In this document: positions 52,918-64,000 of the stretch, one piece after another | How positions within the stretch are numbered: the first letter of the stretch is position 1 | Layout: each line of letters begins with the position of its first letter | NCBI GenBank assembly: GCA_965214965.1 | Contig: OZ244030.1 | Coordinates: forward strand, 62,001 to 126,000 | DNA from: CBDATW01 sp965214965 | GTDB taxonomy: Bacteria > Bacillota_I > Bacilli_A > CBDATW01 | DNA: 64,000 nt | Direction of reading: 5' to 3' | The notes under the pieces: generated by a model | Databases searched by the model: none | Told to the model about the DNA's origin: nothing | What the model saw: the letters and a program-made list of their open reading frames with translations, nothing else | Position numbers and translations under genes: made by a program

Positions 52918-53478
52918 ATGATAATAGAAAAAAGAAAAGCATATATAGCTGAAATTCATAACGAAAAGTTCCCTTCACCAAAAAACAGACCAGTTATAAT
53001 TTTAGATCACCAAGATACAAAAGTTCTAGCAGCACAAATTACACATAAAAAACCACATCATGACAAATTTACAGAACAACTTAATGTTGAATCTAATGGA
53101 AAATTCCGTTATGTTGATTACGCTAAAAGCCATTGAATTAAACAAGAATCATTAATCGAACCTTATATATTAAATGAGGAAGAACTTTTTATTTCAAAAA
53201 ACCTTTGTTATAAAATTCTGGACCAAGTAACAATAAAAAATCAAGTTAATTTTAATATAAATGAAAAAAAATTAATTAGATTTTTAAAAATATTTAATAG
53301 AGACTATAATGAAACAAATATTAAAAAAATTGCAAAAATTATTAAAATATTAAAAAAGAATTGCCCACCCAATTATCGTTATAGAATTAAAAAAATAATT
53401 AAAAAAATAATAGGAATTGAAAAATATAAAATATTAAGAAATGTTATTAATAAAAAATATCGTGCATCAATGTATTAA
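52918..53478 (+). CDS. Hypothetical protein with PemK/MazF-like start
   Basis: This 186-aa protein is read through UGA(Trp) near residue 73. Residues 5-45 (RKAYIAEIHNEKFPSPKNRPVIILDH, then KVLAAQITHKK) resemble the first strands of PemK/MazF-fold toxins (RPVLVI ... APITS). The rest is very Lys/Ile-rich and helical. No antitoxin-like gene precedes it; ald with its terminator lies upstream. A fold-level relation is possible, but a toxin role is not supported by context. Confidence 0.5.
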
Positions 53479-53701
53479 TACAAAAATCTTTAAGTCGGTT
53501 TTTATTATTACGCCGTAAATAATAAAAAGAAAGTTTGACTACAATATGTTAAATATACAATTAAAAAATAGAAATTCTTTAGAAAATTTTTACATTAATT
53601 TATGAATTAGATCTTGCAAAAGTAATAGACAAAGAAATTAAAAGTTATACTAAAAATAATATTTAATATAAATTGAAAAATATTCATGTATTTAAAATTA
53701 A
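53479..53701. other. Non-coding gap with no recognised feature
   Basis: Between the PemK-like gene and the HD hydrolase, I see only short broken frames on the plus strand (for example ELDLAKVIDKEIKSYTKNNI before a stop), perhaps gene debris. No RNA signature is visible. Confidence 0.4.
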
Positions 53702-53702
53702 C

Positions 53703-53726
53703 AACCTTTTATAAAGGGTTTTTTAT
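53703..53726 (+). terminator. Terminator upstream of the HD hydrolase gene
   Basis: aaccttt pairs with aaagggtt (one G-U) around a 4-base loop, followed by a T-run. TATAAT for the next gene lies at about 53732-53737. Confidence 0.7.
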
Positions 53727-53765
53727 TATGATATAATTTAATAGTTAGAAAGATAAAGGTAAAAT

Positions 53766-54953
53766 ATGATTTCAAAAAATATTATTAGAGATAATGTAAA
53801 TTTTGATGTGCATGCATCAGATTTTGTGTTTGATTTAATAGATACTGAAGAGTTTCAAAGACTTAGAAGAATTAAACAGCTTGGTGGCGCATTTTTAGTA
53901 TACCCTGGAGCTAATCACACTAGGTTCCAGCATTGTATTGGGGTTATGCATAATATAAATAAACTTATCAATGAAAACAATACCCATAAGTTTACTAAGT
54001 ATCAACAAAAACTTTTGCAAGCTGCAGCAATTCTTCATGATATCGGACATGGTCCATACTCTCACACTTTTGAAGATATTTCTCTAGGTATTTGTAATCA
54101 TGAAAAAATTGGTTTTGATATTATTCTTTCTAAAGATACAGAAGTAAATAAAGTTTTAATAAAACATAAAGTTAAGCCACAAGATGTTGTTGACATGTTT
54201 GATAAAAACAAGAATCCAATTTTTAAGCAAATTCTTTCCTCACATATTGATGTTGATAGAATGGATTACCTAATTAGAGATGCTGTGCATACAGGAACTA
54301 ATTACGGTTTAATTGATAAAGACAAACTTATTAAATCAATGGATCTTTCAGGTAAAAAAGAAATTATATTTAAATACTCATCACTTTCGGCCATTGAATC
54401 ATTTTTGTTTGCCAGATATCAAGCATTTAGGTCTGTGTATCTGCACAGAATAGGTTTAATTCATTCAGAAATGATAAAAATATTATTGGCTAGATTATTT
54501 GAATTAAGGAAAGAATCAGAGTACAAATTATTTTATGAAAAACTATCAGTAATTTGAGATAAGAAAACTGATATTAAAAAATATTTATCTTTAGATGATG
54601 AAGTTTTTAACACAATAATATTTGACCTTTCAAAAACATCAGATAAAATTATTGCTGATATTGCAAGAAAAGTAAGAAATAGAAATTTTTTTGAAGCATG
54701 GACAAAACTACCAATTACTAAATTTAAAGTTAAGGCTAAATTAAAACAAAAAGGATATGATCCAAAATATTATTTTATTGAAACAACAATTAAAAAAAAT
54801 GCATATTCAACCAAAAATAATGGTTCAATAAAAATAAAAGATAAAAACGGTAAAGTTGTTTCATTAGAAAAGCTTTCACCATTAATCAGAAACTTATCTG
54901 ATCATGAATTTATTGAAAGTTATTTTATATTACCAAAAGGAATTTTAAAATAA
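53766..54953 (+). CDS. HD-domain phosphohydrolase (SAMHD1/YwfO-like)
   Basis: This 395-aa protein has EFQRLRRIKQLGGAFLVYPGANHTRFQHCIGVMHNI, then AAILHDIGHGPYSHTFE (HD pair) and SSHIDVDRMDYLIRDA. This motif set is that of SAMHD1/dNTPase-like proteins such as Bacillus YwfO and would hydrolyse dNTPs or related nucleotides. Its stop overlaps the next gene (TAATG), tying it to the ywiB-argS group. Confidence 0.88.
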
Positions 54954-55309
54954 TGGCGCAAGCACAAATAAAAATTACAAATATTCAAGATGGCAAAATT
55001 AATGTAGTTGTTGATGAAAAAACAGAAGTTCAAATTAAAGATAACAAATATTATTTTACAGTCTCAGGCTTTTCACAAGAATTATTAATTGAGAATAATA
55101 CCGTTGAAATTATTAGACCAGAAATGAAAATTAAATTATTTTTAAATGAAATCATAGAATCCATTTATACTGCACATGACCAACAAATTAAAATGAAATT
55201 TAAAATGAATAAACTAAAAAGAAAAAATAATGATCTTGAATTTACTTATTCATTAATATCAACAAATAATGAAGAAGTAAATACAATTGAAGTATCAATT
55301 AAATTTTAA
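54953..55309 (+). CDS. DUF1934 (YwiB-like) small beta-barrel protein
   Basis: The 118-aa protein is rich in alternating beta-strand patterns (KINVVVDEKTEVQIKDNKYYFTV, then NNDLEFTYSLIST). Its place directly before argS matches ywiB (DUF1934, calycin-like) of Bacillus. The sequence match by itself is weak, so the name rests mainly on context. Function unknown. Confidence 0.65.
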   Translation: MAQAQIKITNIQDGKINVVVDEKTEVQIKDNKYYFTVSGFSQELLIENNTVEIIRPEMKIKLFLNEIIESIYTAHDQQIKMKFKMNKLKRKNNDLEFTYSLISTNNEEVNTIEVSIKF

Positions 55310-55320
55310 AAGGAAATATT

Positions 55321-56976
55321 ATGTTTAAGAAATTACAAACAGCATTTATCAATAGTAATGAATTTATTACATTTAATAATTTGGTTTTTGACGAACCAAA
55401 ATCAGAGAAATTTGATTTTGCAACAAATATTGCAATGATAATTTCAAAACAAGTTGGCAAAAAACCTATTGATGTAGCTAATCAGATAAAATATGAATTG
55501 GAAAATTCAGATTTAGAAATTGAAAAAATTGAAATTGCAATGCCAGGTTTTATAAATATAAGGCTATCAGATTCAGAATTAGTTTCAGAACTCGAGTCTA
55601 TTACAGATTTTTATCATGTAGAAAAACAAAAAATTGTTGTAGACTATTCCTCTCCAAATATTGCTAAAAAAATGCATATTGGCCACTTAAGGTCTACGGT
55701 AATTGGAGATTCAATTGTAAAAATTTTAAGACATTTTGGACACGAAGTAATCGGAGATTCACATATTGGTGACTGAGGTACCCAGTTTGGCAAACTCATT
55801 TATGGTTATGAAAACTGATTAGATAGAAAATCTTATGAAGAAGATGCAATAGCAGAGCTCCAAAGGGTTTATGTTAAATTTCATGATGAAGAAACTGAAG
55901 CCATGATTGATGTGGCAAGATCAAATTTAGTAAAACTTCAGAAACATGAAGAACCGTATTATAGTTTATGAAAAGAATTTGTTTCTAAGTCAATGGAAGA
56001 ATTTGATAAAACATATAATCAACTAGGAGTTAAAATCGACAATGCTCTAGGCGAATCATTCTTTAACTCAATGATGCAACCATTAGTTGATAAATTAATG
56101 TTAGAAAAAATCGCTGTAGAAGATAAAGGTGCTAAAGTTATTTTCTTTGATGAAAAAACCAAAATACCACCAGCTATTATTCAGAAAAAAGACGGTGGAT
56201 TTTTATACACAACTTCAGATATTGCTTGTATTGATTTTAGAATTAAAGAATGAGCAGCAGAAAAAATAATTTATGTAACTGATTCAAGGCAAACTAACCA
56301 TTTTAAACAAGTGTTTGCTATTGCTGACAAAATGAAGTGCAAGGCTGAATATATTCACGCTAAGTTTGGAGTTATGTCACTTCCACAAGGAAGCATTTCA
56401 ACTCGTGGTGGCAACTCAGTAGATCTACAAGATCTACTAAATGAAGGATTTAGTCAAGCGAGAAAAGTTGTTGAAGAAAAAAACCCTACACTTTCAGATA
56501 AAGAAAAAGACTCAATTGCTAAATCTGTATCAATCGGAGCTATTAAGTTTTTTGATCTTGTTCACCAAAGAACATCAGATATTATTTTTACTTGAGAAAA
56601 AGCATTATCATTTACAGGCAAATCATCGCCTTCAATTCAATATGCATATACAAGAATGTCTTCAATTCTTAAGAAAGCTAATATAGAAATTAAAAGAGAA
56701 AACATTAAAGTTACAAATCAAAAAGAAAGAGATTTAGTAAAAACTTTATTCCAATATAGTAAAATACTTTATACTTCATACAACAAACTTGAACCACATC
56801 ACATTGCAAACTATCTATATAAATTAAGCTCAGTATTTAATTCTTGATATGCAGAAGTGAAAATTCTTGATGATAAAAAAAACTTAAATTCAAGGTTGTA
56901 TTTAATTAAAGAAACACAAAAAATAATAAAAGAAGGGCTAGGACTACTCGGAATCGATGTTCTAGAAACAATGTAA
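55321..56976 (+). CDS. argS: Arginyl-tRNA synthetase
   Basis: This 551-aa class I enzyme has VVDYSSPNIAKKMHIGHLRSTVIGD (HIGH), and in the KMSKS position MSLPQGSISTRGGNSVDL. The N-terminal Arg-specific domain precedes it, and the C-terminal DALR domain (ANYLYKLSSVFNSWYAEVKIL) follows. Seven or so UGA(Trp) codons split the naive frame. AAGGA lies upstream of the start. Confidence 0.96.
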
Positions 56977-56977
56977 T

Positions 56978-57295
56978 ATGAAAACAAAACTAGATATAAT
57001 TCAAGGCATCCTAAATAAATCAAAAGAAACTAATTTTGATGATATAATTAAAAAACTTGAAACAAAAACAAACCAGACTTTTACTGCGAAAAAAAAATCA
57101 TACATTTTTACAGATATGAACATTGATAAAAGATTTATTCACCTGGGAGATAACATATGAGATTTAAGAGAAAACCACCCGTACTCAAAAGTTCACCTTC
57201 CAATTAATGAAATCTATGCTGATCAAAAGAAAGAAGAAGAAATCAAGAAAACAAAAATTGACAGCGAAATGAAATCATTTGTTGAAGAAAATTAA
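56978..57295 (+). CDS. rpoE: RNA polymerase delta subunit
   Basis: This 105-aa protein has the N-terminal winged-helix domain typical of delta (DIIKKLETKTNQ, DMNIDKRFIHLGDNIWDLRENHPYSKVHLP) and a short acidic tail. The acidic tail is far shorter than in Bacillus. It precedes pyrG as in Bacilli, supporting the call. It modulates promoter binding and RNA polymerase recycling. Confidence 0.85.
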
Positions 57296-57326
57296 TTAAA
57301 ATTTGTTATAATATAAAAGGAATTAA

Positions 57327-57363
57327 ATTAAAAACCTATTTGTGTTTTTAATTTTTTATTTTT
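57327..57363 (+). terminator. Terminator/attenuator-like hairpin in the pyrG leader
   Basis: attaaaaac (57327-57335) pairs with gtttttaat (57344-57352) and a T-rich run follows, 15 bases before the pyrG start. In Bacillus, pyrG is controlled by a leader terminator that is bypassed by reiterative G addition; I do not see an initial GGG run here. Confidence 0.6.
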
Positions 57364-57377
57364 GAAGGAGAGTAAAA

Positions 57378-58985
57378 ATGATCAAACCCAAATTTATATT
57401 TGTCACTGGTGGAGTAGTATCAGGACTAGGAAAAGGAATAACAGCCGCATCAATTGGCCGTCTATTAAAACAAAGAAGATATAAAGTTTCTATGCAAAAA
57501 CTTGATCCATATGTTAACTTTGACCCAGGATTAATGCATCCATCAGAACACGGAGAATGTTTTGTAACATTTGACGGAGGAGAAACAGACTTAGACTTAG
57601 GTCATTACGAACGTTTTATTGATGAAAAACTAACAAAAAACTCCTCAGTTACAACTGGAAAAATTTACCAAAGTGTTATTCAAAAAGAAAGAAAAGGATT
57701 TTACAAAGGTAAAACGGTTCAAATTATTCCTCACATTACTGATGAAATAAAAGAAGCTATTAAAAAAATTTATAAAGACAATAAATCACAAATTAACATC
57801 ATTGAAGTCGGTGGTACAGTAGGAGATATTGAGTCACTGCCTTATATTGAGGCTATTAGACAAATGAGAAACAAACTTGGTAAAGAAAATACTCTTTTTA
57901 TACATTGTACATTAGTACCTTTTATCAAAGCAACCAATGAATATAAATCTAAACCAACTCAACAATCAGTTGCTACACTAAGAGCCCTTGGTATTCAACC
58001 AGATGTTATTGTTACAAGATCAGAAACGCCACTTGATGAAAATCTAGTTAATAAAATTGCTATGTTCTGTAATGTTAAAAAATCTTCTGTAATTCAAGCA
58101 ACAGATAACCCAATTGTTTATGATATGGTCAATAAATTCTTTGATCAAAAACTTGATAAAACAATTTTAAATCATTTAAATTTAAAACTTAAAACAAGGA
58201 ATTCAAAAGAATGAGATAATTTAATCAACTCCATTAAAAATTCAAAAGGTGAAGTTAAAATTGCTATAGTTGGTAAATATAGAATGATTGATGCATACAG
58301 ATCAGTTATATCTGCTCTAAAACACTGCGGGTATTTCTATAAAACAGAAGTTAAGTTTGATTTTATATATTCAGGCGATATCAATAAATCAAACATAAAT
58401 GATAAATTAAAAGGATATCATGGTATTTTAATTCCTGGAGGATTTGGTTCAAGAGGGACAAACGGAAAAATTCTTGCTATCGAGTATGCAAGAACTAAAA
58501 AAGTTCCTTTCCTTGGAATTTGCTATGGCATGCAATTGGCAACTATTGAATATGCAAGAAATGTATTAAAACTTAATGGCGCTGATCATACAGAAATTAA
58601 TCCTAAAACTCCATTTCCAATTATTGATATTATGCCTGGGAAAACACATAATACAAAATCAGGAGTATTAAGATTAGGTGACCAAGAAGCTAAAATTGTT
58701 AAAGGGACACACATTGCAAAAGCATATAAAAATACTCCCACATATATTGAAAGACATAGACATAAATATGAATTTGCTATGACAACATATAATAAATACT
58801 TCCAAGGTTCAAAAATGATTTATTCATCAACAAATCTAGATGAAACTTTAATTGAAACAATTGAAATTACAGGGCATCCATTTTTCTTAGGAGAACAATA
58901 TCATGGTGAACTTACATCAAAACCTACAAAACCAGCACCAACTTATAGAGAATTTATTGCTGCTGCAATAAAGCATAAAAAATAA
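57378..58985 (+). CDS. pyrG: CTP synthase
   Basis: The 535-aa enzyme makes CTP from UTP and glutamine. The synthetase domain starts KFIFVTGGVVSGLGKGITAAS (P-loop) with SEHGECFVTFDGGETDLDLGHYERF. The glutamine amidotransferase domain has LIPGGFGSRG, LGICYGMQLA (catalytic Cys) and a HRHKYEF triad His. The single UGA at residue 280 joins the two parts. AAGGAG precedes the ATG. Confidence 0.97.
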
Positions 58986-59151
58986 ATTTTAATTGTGGTT
59001 GGTTGGACGGAAAAATATAAAAAAAATTAAAGAGTAAAAATATATTAATATCGCACTCATTCACAGCTATTTTTCATTTTATTATGTTTTCAGCTGATAT
59101 TTTGATATTAATAGAATACTTATATTTTTGATTTTAATATAAGGAAATAAA

Positions 59152-60486
59152 ATGATAAATTTTAAATTTAAAGAGCGTAAGACAAACGCAAAAACAGAAA
59201 TAAATGCAGGTGTTGTAACTTTTATTACAATGGCATACATTTTATTTGTTAATGCTGGAATTTTATCGCAAGCCGGAATGCCTTTTCAAGGCATTCTAAT
59301 TGCTACAGCCTTAGCAACAGGTATTTCTACAATACTAATGGGAGTATTAACAAATACTCCGATTGCCTTAGCACCAGGAATGGGGCTAAATGCATTCTTT
59401 ACATTCGGAGTTGTTATGGGCATGGGCTTTAGTTGAGAGCAAGCACTATCAATTGTTTTAGTGTCAGGTCTAATGTTTATAATATTAACAATTTTCAATA
59501 TTAGAAAATTGTTAATTGATAATATCCCGCAAGATATTAAAAAAGCAATTCCAGTAGGAATTGGTGGTTTCATTGCATTTATTGGATTAAAAAATGCAGG
59601 CATTATTGTAGATAGTCCAGCCACTTTAGTTCAACTTGGTAATTTAACTGATGTTGGTGTTGCAATACCATTAATTTTCATAATTACAGTATTTGTGCTA
59701 CATGTCAAAAAAGTTAAAGGATCAATCTTGATCTCTATGATACTTGCGGCAATTGTTGGGCTAATAGTTAAAAAATTAGGCATTCCAACAGTTAATTTTT
59801 CAAAGTTACCAACGATACCAACAAAATTTGTGTCAACAGATTTTTCAGGATTTACAACAATTTTAGGAGTTGCATGAAAAAATGTATTTTGAGTTTTCAC
59901 AAGTCCTAAAGCATTAATTGCAGTTGCTATCTTTATGTTTGTTGATATATTTGATACTGTTGGAACAATGATTCCAATATTATCAGAAATTAAAAAAGTT
60001 GATAAACAAGTTGTTAAATCTGATAAAAAAATTTTATCAGTTGATGCTGCATCAACAATAATAGGTGCAACTTTAGGAACAGCAACAGTTACAACATTTA
60101 TAGAATCACTTTCAGGTGTTGAAGAAGGTGGAAGAACAGGGCTAACTGCAATTGTTACAGGAATATTATTTCTACTAACAGTATTTATTTCGCCTATAAC
60201 TTCATTATTTTCGCCTATTGTTACTTCAGTTGCACTTGTATATGTAGGTTCTCTAATGTTTTCACATATTGCATTAATTAATTGAAAATCAAATGCTGCA
60301 AGTTTTTCAACATTTGTTCTAATTATTGGAATGATTCTTTCATTTTCAATTTACTGAGGAATAGTAGCAGCATTCATTACATATCCAATTATTAAATATG
60401 TAGATAAAAATGAACCACAAGTTAAGAAATCAGAAATTGTTCTTCTTTTATTAGCAATTTCATTTATTATGTTTTACTATTTATAA
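59152..60486 (+). CDS. NCS2-family purine (hypoxanthine/guanine) permease
   Basis: This 444-aa membrane protein has about 12 hydrophobic helices. NAGVVTFITMAYILFVNAGIL, TNTPIALAPGMGLNAFFTF (NCS2 QxxxxxxPG-like loop) and MFVDIFDTVGTMIPI are typical of AzgA/PbuG-type transporters. Several UGA(Trp) codons occur in membrane segments. It supplies substrates for the two hpt genes. The 166 bases upstream hold no purine-riboswitch core that I can see. Confidence 0.9.
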
Positions 60487-60551
60487 AACAAAAAAAATAA
60501 GCATCAGTTTTTTTATTTTTGATATAATTTTATATATGGGAAATATTTAAA

Positions 60552-61157
60552 ATGTTTTTAAGAACTTATAAAAAAGGTTGAGTAGAAGTTATCACTGGTA
60601 CAATGTTTGCAGGCAAATCCACTGAATTAATTAGAAGATTAGATACTTTAGATAGAGCTGGAGAAAAAATTCAAATCTTTTCGCCAGAAATTGATGATAG
60701 ATACGGTAAGAATAATATTTCAAATCATAATGGTTTTTCATGGCCAGCAGAAGATGTAAAAGACTCAGCTGATTTATGAAAAAAAATAAAAAAGGATAGC
60801 AATGTTGTTGTTATTGATGAAATTCAGTTTTTTGATTTTGGAATTGTAAACGTAGTTGAAAAATTAGCAAATTCGGGAATTAGAGTAATCGTGGCTGGTA
60901 TTTCACAAGATTTCAGAGGACAACCATTTAAAAACATGATGCACATAATGGCAAAAGCAGAGTTTATAACTAAATTAGAAGCAGTCTGCATGCTTTGCAA
61001 AGCCCCAGCTACAAAAATTCAACGTTTTACAAACGGCAAGCCTTCATCTGCTGAAGAAGAAACAATTAATATATATGGTGATGATAAATACGAAGCAAGA
61101 TGTAGGCACTGTCATGTTATAGATGATTATGATCCTAAAAGATGATATGATCAATAA
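60552..61157 (+). CDS. tdk: Thymidine kinase (type II)
   Basis: The 201-aa enzyme phosphorylates thymidine. It has VITGTMFAGKSTELIRR (P-loop), VVVIDEIQFFD (Walker B), GISQDFRGQPF and the zinc module CMLCKAPA with CRHCHV. ATG 60552 is chosen by family length. A long terminator stem follows. Confidence 0.96.
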
Positions 61158-61192
61158 AATAAATAAATCCTTATGGGATTTATTTATTTTAT
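61154..61192 (+). terminator. tdk terminator
   Basis: A stem of up to 17 bp (ataaaataaataaatcc with ggatttatttattttat) around ttatg overlaps the tdk stop. Confidence 0.85.
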
Positions 61193-61249
61193 AAAATTTT
61201 AAATATTTTTTAATTTTTTTAGATATTTATAAATTGGGAGGAAGTTAAA

Positions 61250-62340
61250 ATGATTTGTTTTAGATGCAAAACTAAATATGTACTAGATAAACACTGCCCT
61301 CATTGCTCCATGTATTCTAAATTTAATAATACTATGGTTAAAAAATATATTAAAAGAGTTAATTATAAATCAAAGTTAGTTTTAAATTATAACCTTACTA
61401 AAACTCAGCAAGAAATTTCTTTAAAAATTCAAAAAACAAAAAAAGATATTTTAGTTCATGCTGTTTGTGGTTCGGGTAAAACTGAAATTGTTTTAAATGA
61501 AATTCAAAATTTTCTTAAAGAAAATAAAAGAGTAGGTTTTTTTATTCCCAGAATTGAAATAGCTAGAGAAATTCATAAAAAGTTAAAATTATTTTTTCCA
61601 GACAATAGCATCAGCTTAATTTATGGAAACAAAAGCACTGAGTTAACTGATATTATTGTTTCAACTTGTCATCAAGCTCCAAAATATTTAAATCAAATTG
61701 ATTTAACAATACTTGATGAAGTTGACGCCTTCCCTTTATCAAAAATGAATATATTGCAAAAAATTTGTTTTAATCTTGCAAGAGAAAAAACCATTTTTCT
61801 ATCAGCCACTCCCCCAGACTATTTACCAAAAAACATTGATATCATCGAATTAAATAATAGGTTTCATAACAAACCTATCCCAATGCCAGAAGTCAAAAAG
61901 ACTAAGGTTATGCAATTGCACCTATTGAAAATATTAAAAAAAACAAAAACCCTTTATTTGTCTTTTTCCCAACAATTAAAATTCAGAATAAATATTATAA
62001 TTATTTTAAAAATAAATTTGATATTAAAAGAATTAATTCCAAAACTAAAAATAATAAAAAGAAACTCTATAATTTCAGATCAGAAAATACACCTATTATA
62101 TTTACCACCTCTGTTTTAGAAAGGGGAGTTACATTTCCAAAACTTAATATAGTTGTCATAAATGCAGATCATGATTTATATAATTCCAACGCATTAATCC
62201 AAATAGTTGGCAGAGTAGGAAGGTCCCAAAAATATCCTAATGGCCAGTCTACTCTTTTGTGTTTTAATCAAACACACCAAATCAAAAAAACAATTCAAGA
62301 AATAAAATTTAGAAATGAAATGTCTAATCTGCACAGTTAA
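61250..62340 (+). pseudogene. comFA: ComFA-like competence helicase, frameshifted
   Basis: The N-terminus has a four-Cys zinc module (CFRCKTKYVLDKHCPHC), then AVCGSGKTEI (Walker A), LDEVDAFP (DExD) and LSATPP. At about 61903-61908 the frame shifts by one base: KKTK continues in another frame as GYAIAPIENIKKNKNP, then VLERGVTFPKL, IQIVGRVGRSQKYPNG (helicase motifs V and VI) and ends at 62340. Neither half works alone. Sequence there (actaaggtt) looks like loss of one A; I see no slippery heptamer, so programmed frameshifting is unlikely. The layout comFA-comFC is that of Bacilli and several mollicutes. An assembly error is possible. Confidence 0.8.
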
Positions 62341-62893
62341 TACTAATAAATATATTTGTTTTTATAATTTAATCTCTAATAAAACAATTTGTTGTAAATG
62401 TTATGAATCATTTCAGTATAATCCGCAAACAATTAAATATAAAAATCATAATGTAAAAATACTGTTTAAATATAATAATGTTTTTCGCTCATTAATAAGA
62501 TTATGAAAAATTGATAATGAACCTGCAGCTAACAAAATATTGGCGAATTTAATTTGTAAATATATTCCAAAAAACAAAACAATTATTTACCCTCCATCAT
62601 TTTTAAATCCAAGTTTAAAAAAACTTTTAGATTATTTAAATATTAATAACCAAAATATTTTCATTAAAGAAAAAAATTATGAACAAAAATCAAAAAAATA
62701 TTTTTCTAGACTCGGCAGTTTTAAATTAATTAATCCTATTCCAAAAAACTTTTTATTAGTTGATGATATTTATAATAGTGGGATGACTATTAAGAAGTCA
62801 TTAGATTTGTTAGAAGAGCAAGGCTATAAATCAATTGATGTAATCATATTTGCTTCAACTCAAGAGTTCAATAACCAAAAACAGTTTATATAA
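62315..62893 (+). CDS. comFC: ComFC-like phosphoribosyltransferase-fold protein
   Basis: This 192-aa protein has a zinc-like start (CLICTVNTNKYICF, CCKCYESF) and the PRTase loop NFLLVDDIYNSGMTIKKS near residue 150, as in ComFC/YhgH/GntX. It overlaps the comFA end by 26 bases and reads through UGA(Trp) at residue 64. In competent bacteria ComFC supports DNA uptake or later processing; in mollicutes the role is unknown. Confidence 0.85.
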
Positions 62894-62923
62894 TGTTATA
62901 ATTTCTTATAGATAAGATATAAA

Positions 62924-64000
62924 ATGTTTAAAATTCTAAAAAAATTAAAATCAAAAAAAAGCAATTATGAATCTCAAGTTAGAGAAATTATTCAAGAAGC
63001 ACAAATTCTTGAAACTTTAAGTGATAAAAAACTTCAATCAAAAACTGAAGAATTTAAAAGAAGATTAAAAGCAGGAGAAACATTAGAAGATATCAAGGTC
63101 GAAGCATTTGCAACTGTGTATGAATCTGCAAAAAGAGTTTTGGGATTAACACCACACCCAGTTCAGGTTCATGGCGCACTTATTCTTCATAATGGAGATG
63201 TTGCAGAAATGAAAACAGGCGAAGGTAAAACCCTTACTTCAACAATGCCAATATATCTTAATGCCCTTTCAGGTTTGGGAGTACACGTAGTAACAGTCAA
63301 TGATTATTTGGCAAAGCGTGATTCTTCAGAAATGGGGAAACTTTTTGGGTGACTAGGTTTGTCAATTGGTTTTAATCATGCAGAATTAAAAAAAGTCCAA
63401 AAAAAATTAGCATATGAACAAGATATAACTTACTCAACACACTCAGAACTTTGTTTTGATTATTTAAGAGATAATATGGTATTAGAACTTAAAGACAAAG
63501 TTCAAAGGCCACTTAATTATGCAATCATTGATGAATGCGATTCTATTTTGATTGATGATGCAAGAACTCCACTTATTATTTCAGGTGGAAAAGATAAACC
63601 ATCAAATCTTTATAAATTAGCTGATTTTTTTATAAAATCATTATCTGCAGCTGATTACAACATTGATATAGAATATAAAACAGTATCGCTTTCAGATTCT
63701 GGATGTTCAAAAGCTGAAGCAGGATTCCAAATTGAAAATCTATTTGATGTTAAACACACTTTATTAGTCCATCATATACAACAAGCATTAAAAGCAAATC
63801 ACATTATTGTTGAGGGTGTAGACTACATTATTACAAATGGCAAAGTTAGTTTAGTTGATCAAAACACTGGTAGAGTTTTAAAAGGTAGAGCATACTCTGA
63901 TGGACTGCAACAAGCCATCCAACAAAAGCATAACTTAGAAGTAACAGAAGAAACAAAAACAATTGCCACAATAACATATCAAAATTATTTTAGGCTTTAT
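62924..64000 (+). CDS. secA: Preprotein translocase ATPase SecA (N-terminal part)
   Basis: The first 359 residues are in the window and the gene continues beyond. It has HPVQVHGALILHNGDVAEMKTGEGKTLTSTMP (Walker A GEGKT), VTVNDYLAKRD, and YAIIDECDSILIDDARTPLIISG (Walker B). It drives export of lipoproteins and membrane-anchored proteins such as those above. It lies 31 bases after comFC. Confidence 0.97.

Noticed and set aside
58986..59151. Purine riboswitch before the NCS2 permease
   Set aside because: The conserved loop and junction bases are not visible; only weak AT-rich pairing is present.
61890..61915. Programmed frameshift in comFA
   Set aside because: There is no slippery heptamer and no downstream hairpin; a one-base loss explains it more simply.

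Overview
The window is about 64 kb of a very AT-rich mollicute chromosome. UGA must be read as tryptophan: almost every conserved gene (dnaA, gyrA, dnaX, purA, gltX, secA and others) is interrupted by in-frame TGA codons at conserved Trp positions. That excludes the Acholeplasma/phytoplasma branch and points to a Mycoplasma/Spiroplasma/Entomoplasma-type organism. All CDS coordinates below assume translation table 4.

The origin of replication lies near 41.1-42.9 kb, with clusters of DnaA boxes on both sides of dnaA. Genes to the left run mostly leftward (-) and genes to the right run mostly rightward (+), as expected for two replichores leaving oriC. Only a few genes break this pattern: the substrate-binding-like lipoprotein at 33.3 kb (+) and the 5'-nucleotidase lipoprotein at 44.7 kb (-).

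Layout from left to right. 0-8 kb is an accessory/defence region: a complete Type III restriction-modification pair (res, mod), a Fic protein, a decayed Dam-type methyltransferase and a large DUF3883-domain putative nuclease. 8-11 kb holds a PEPCK/HPr-kinase-fold protein coupled to a class V aminotransferase, preceded by a structured leader-like region. 11-15 kb is the ftsH-tilS-pth-ispF strip. 15.2-18.1 kb is a tandem array of three paralogous membrane-anchored proteins, each followed by a decayed copy of the ychF 3' end. 18-31 kb is a dense housekeeping run: ychF, parB, parA, purB, purA, rsmG, two hpt genes, thyX, rsmI, holB, tmk, dnaX. 31-35 kb holds tadA, the SRP RNA, serS with a T-box leader, and guaC. 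35-43 kb is gyrA, gyrB, an S4-domain gene, dnaN and dnaA. Right of the origin come rpmH, rnpA, yidC, rnmV, rsmA, prs, gltX, msrA, a putative nuclease, ald, an HD hydrolase, a ywiB-like gene, argS, rpoE, pyrG, an NCS2 purine permease, tdk, comFA (frameshifted), comFC and a partial secA.

The genes fit a parasite or commensal that salvages and interconverts purines and pyrimidines (hpt x2, purA, purB, guaC, prs, tdk, thyX, tmk, pyrG, purine permease, surface 5'-nucleotidase), keeps ParAB-parS chromosome segregation (two perfect parS sites flank serS), and retains genes of the competence type.

The most unusual feature is architectural. At two loci, and possibly a third, extra genes sit between an intact core gene and a decayed second copy of part of that same gene: ychF/three membrane proteins, the PEPCK-like gene/defence genes, and yidC/nucleotidase. 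This resembles integration by a crossover within the core gene that regenerates the gene and displaces the old end. At ychF the cargo plus decayed end was then amplified into a tandem array.
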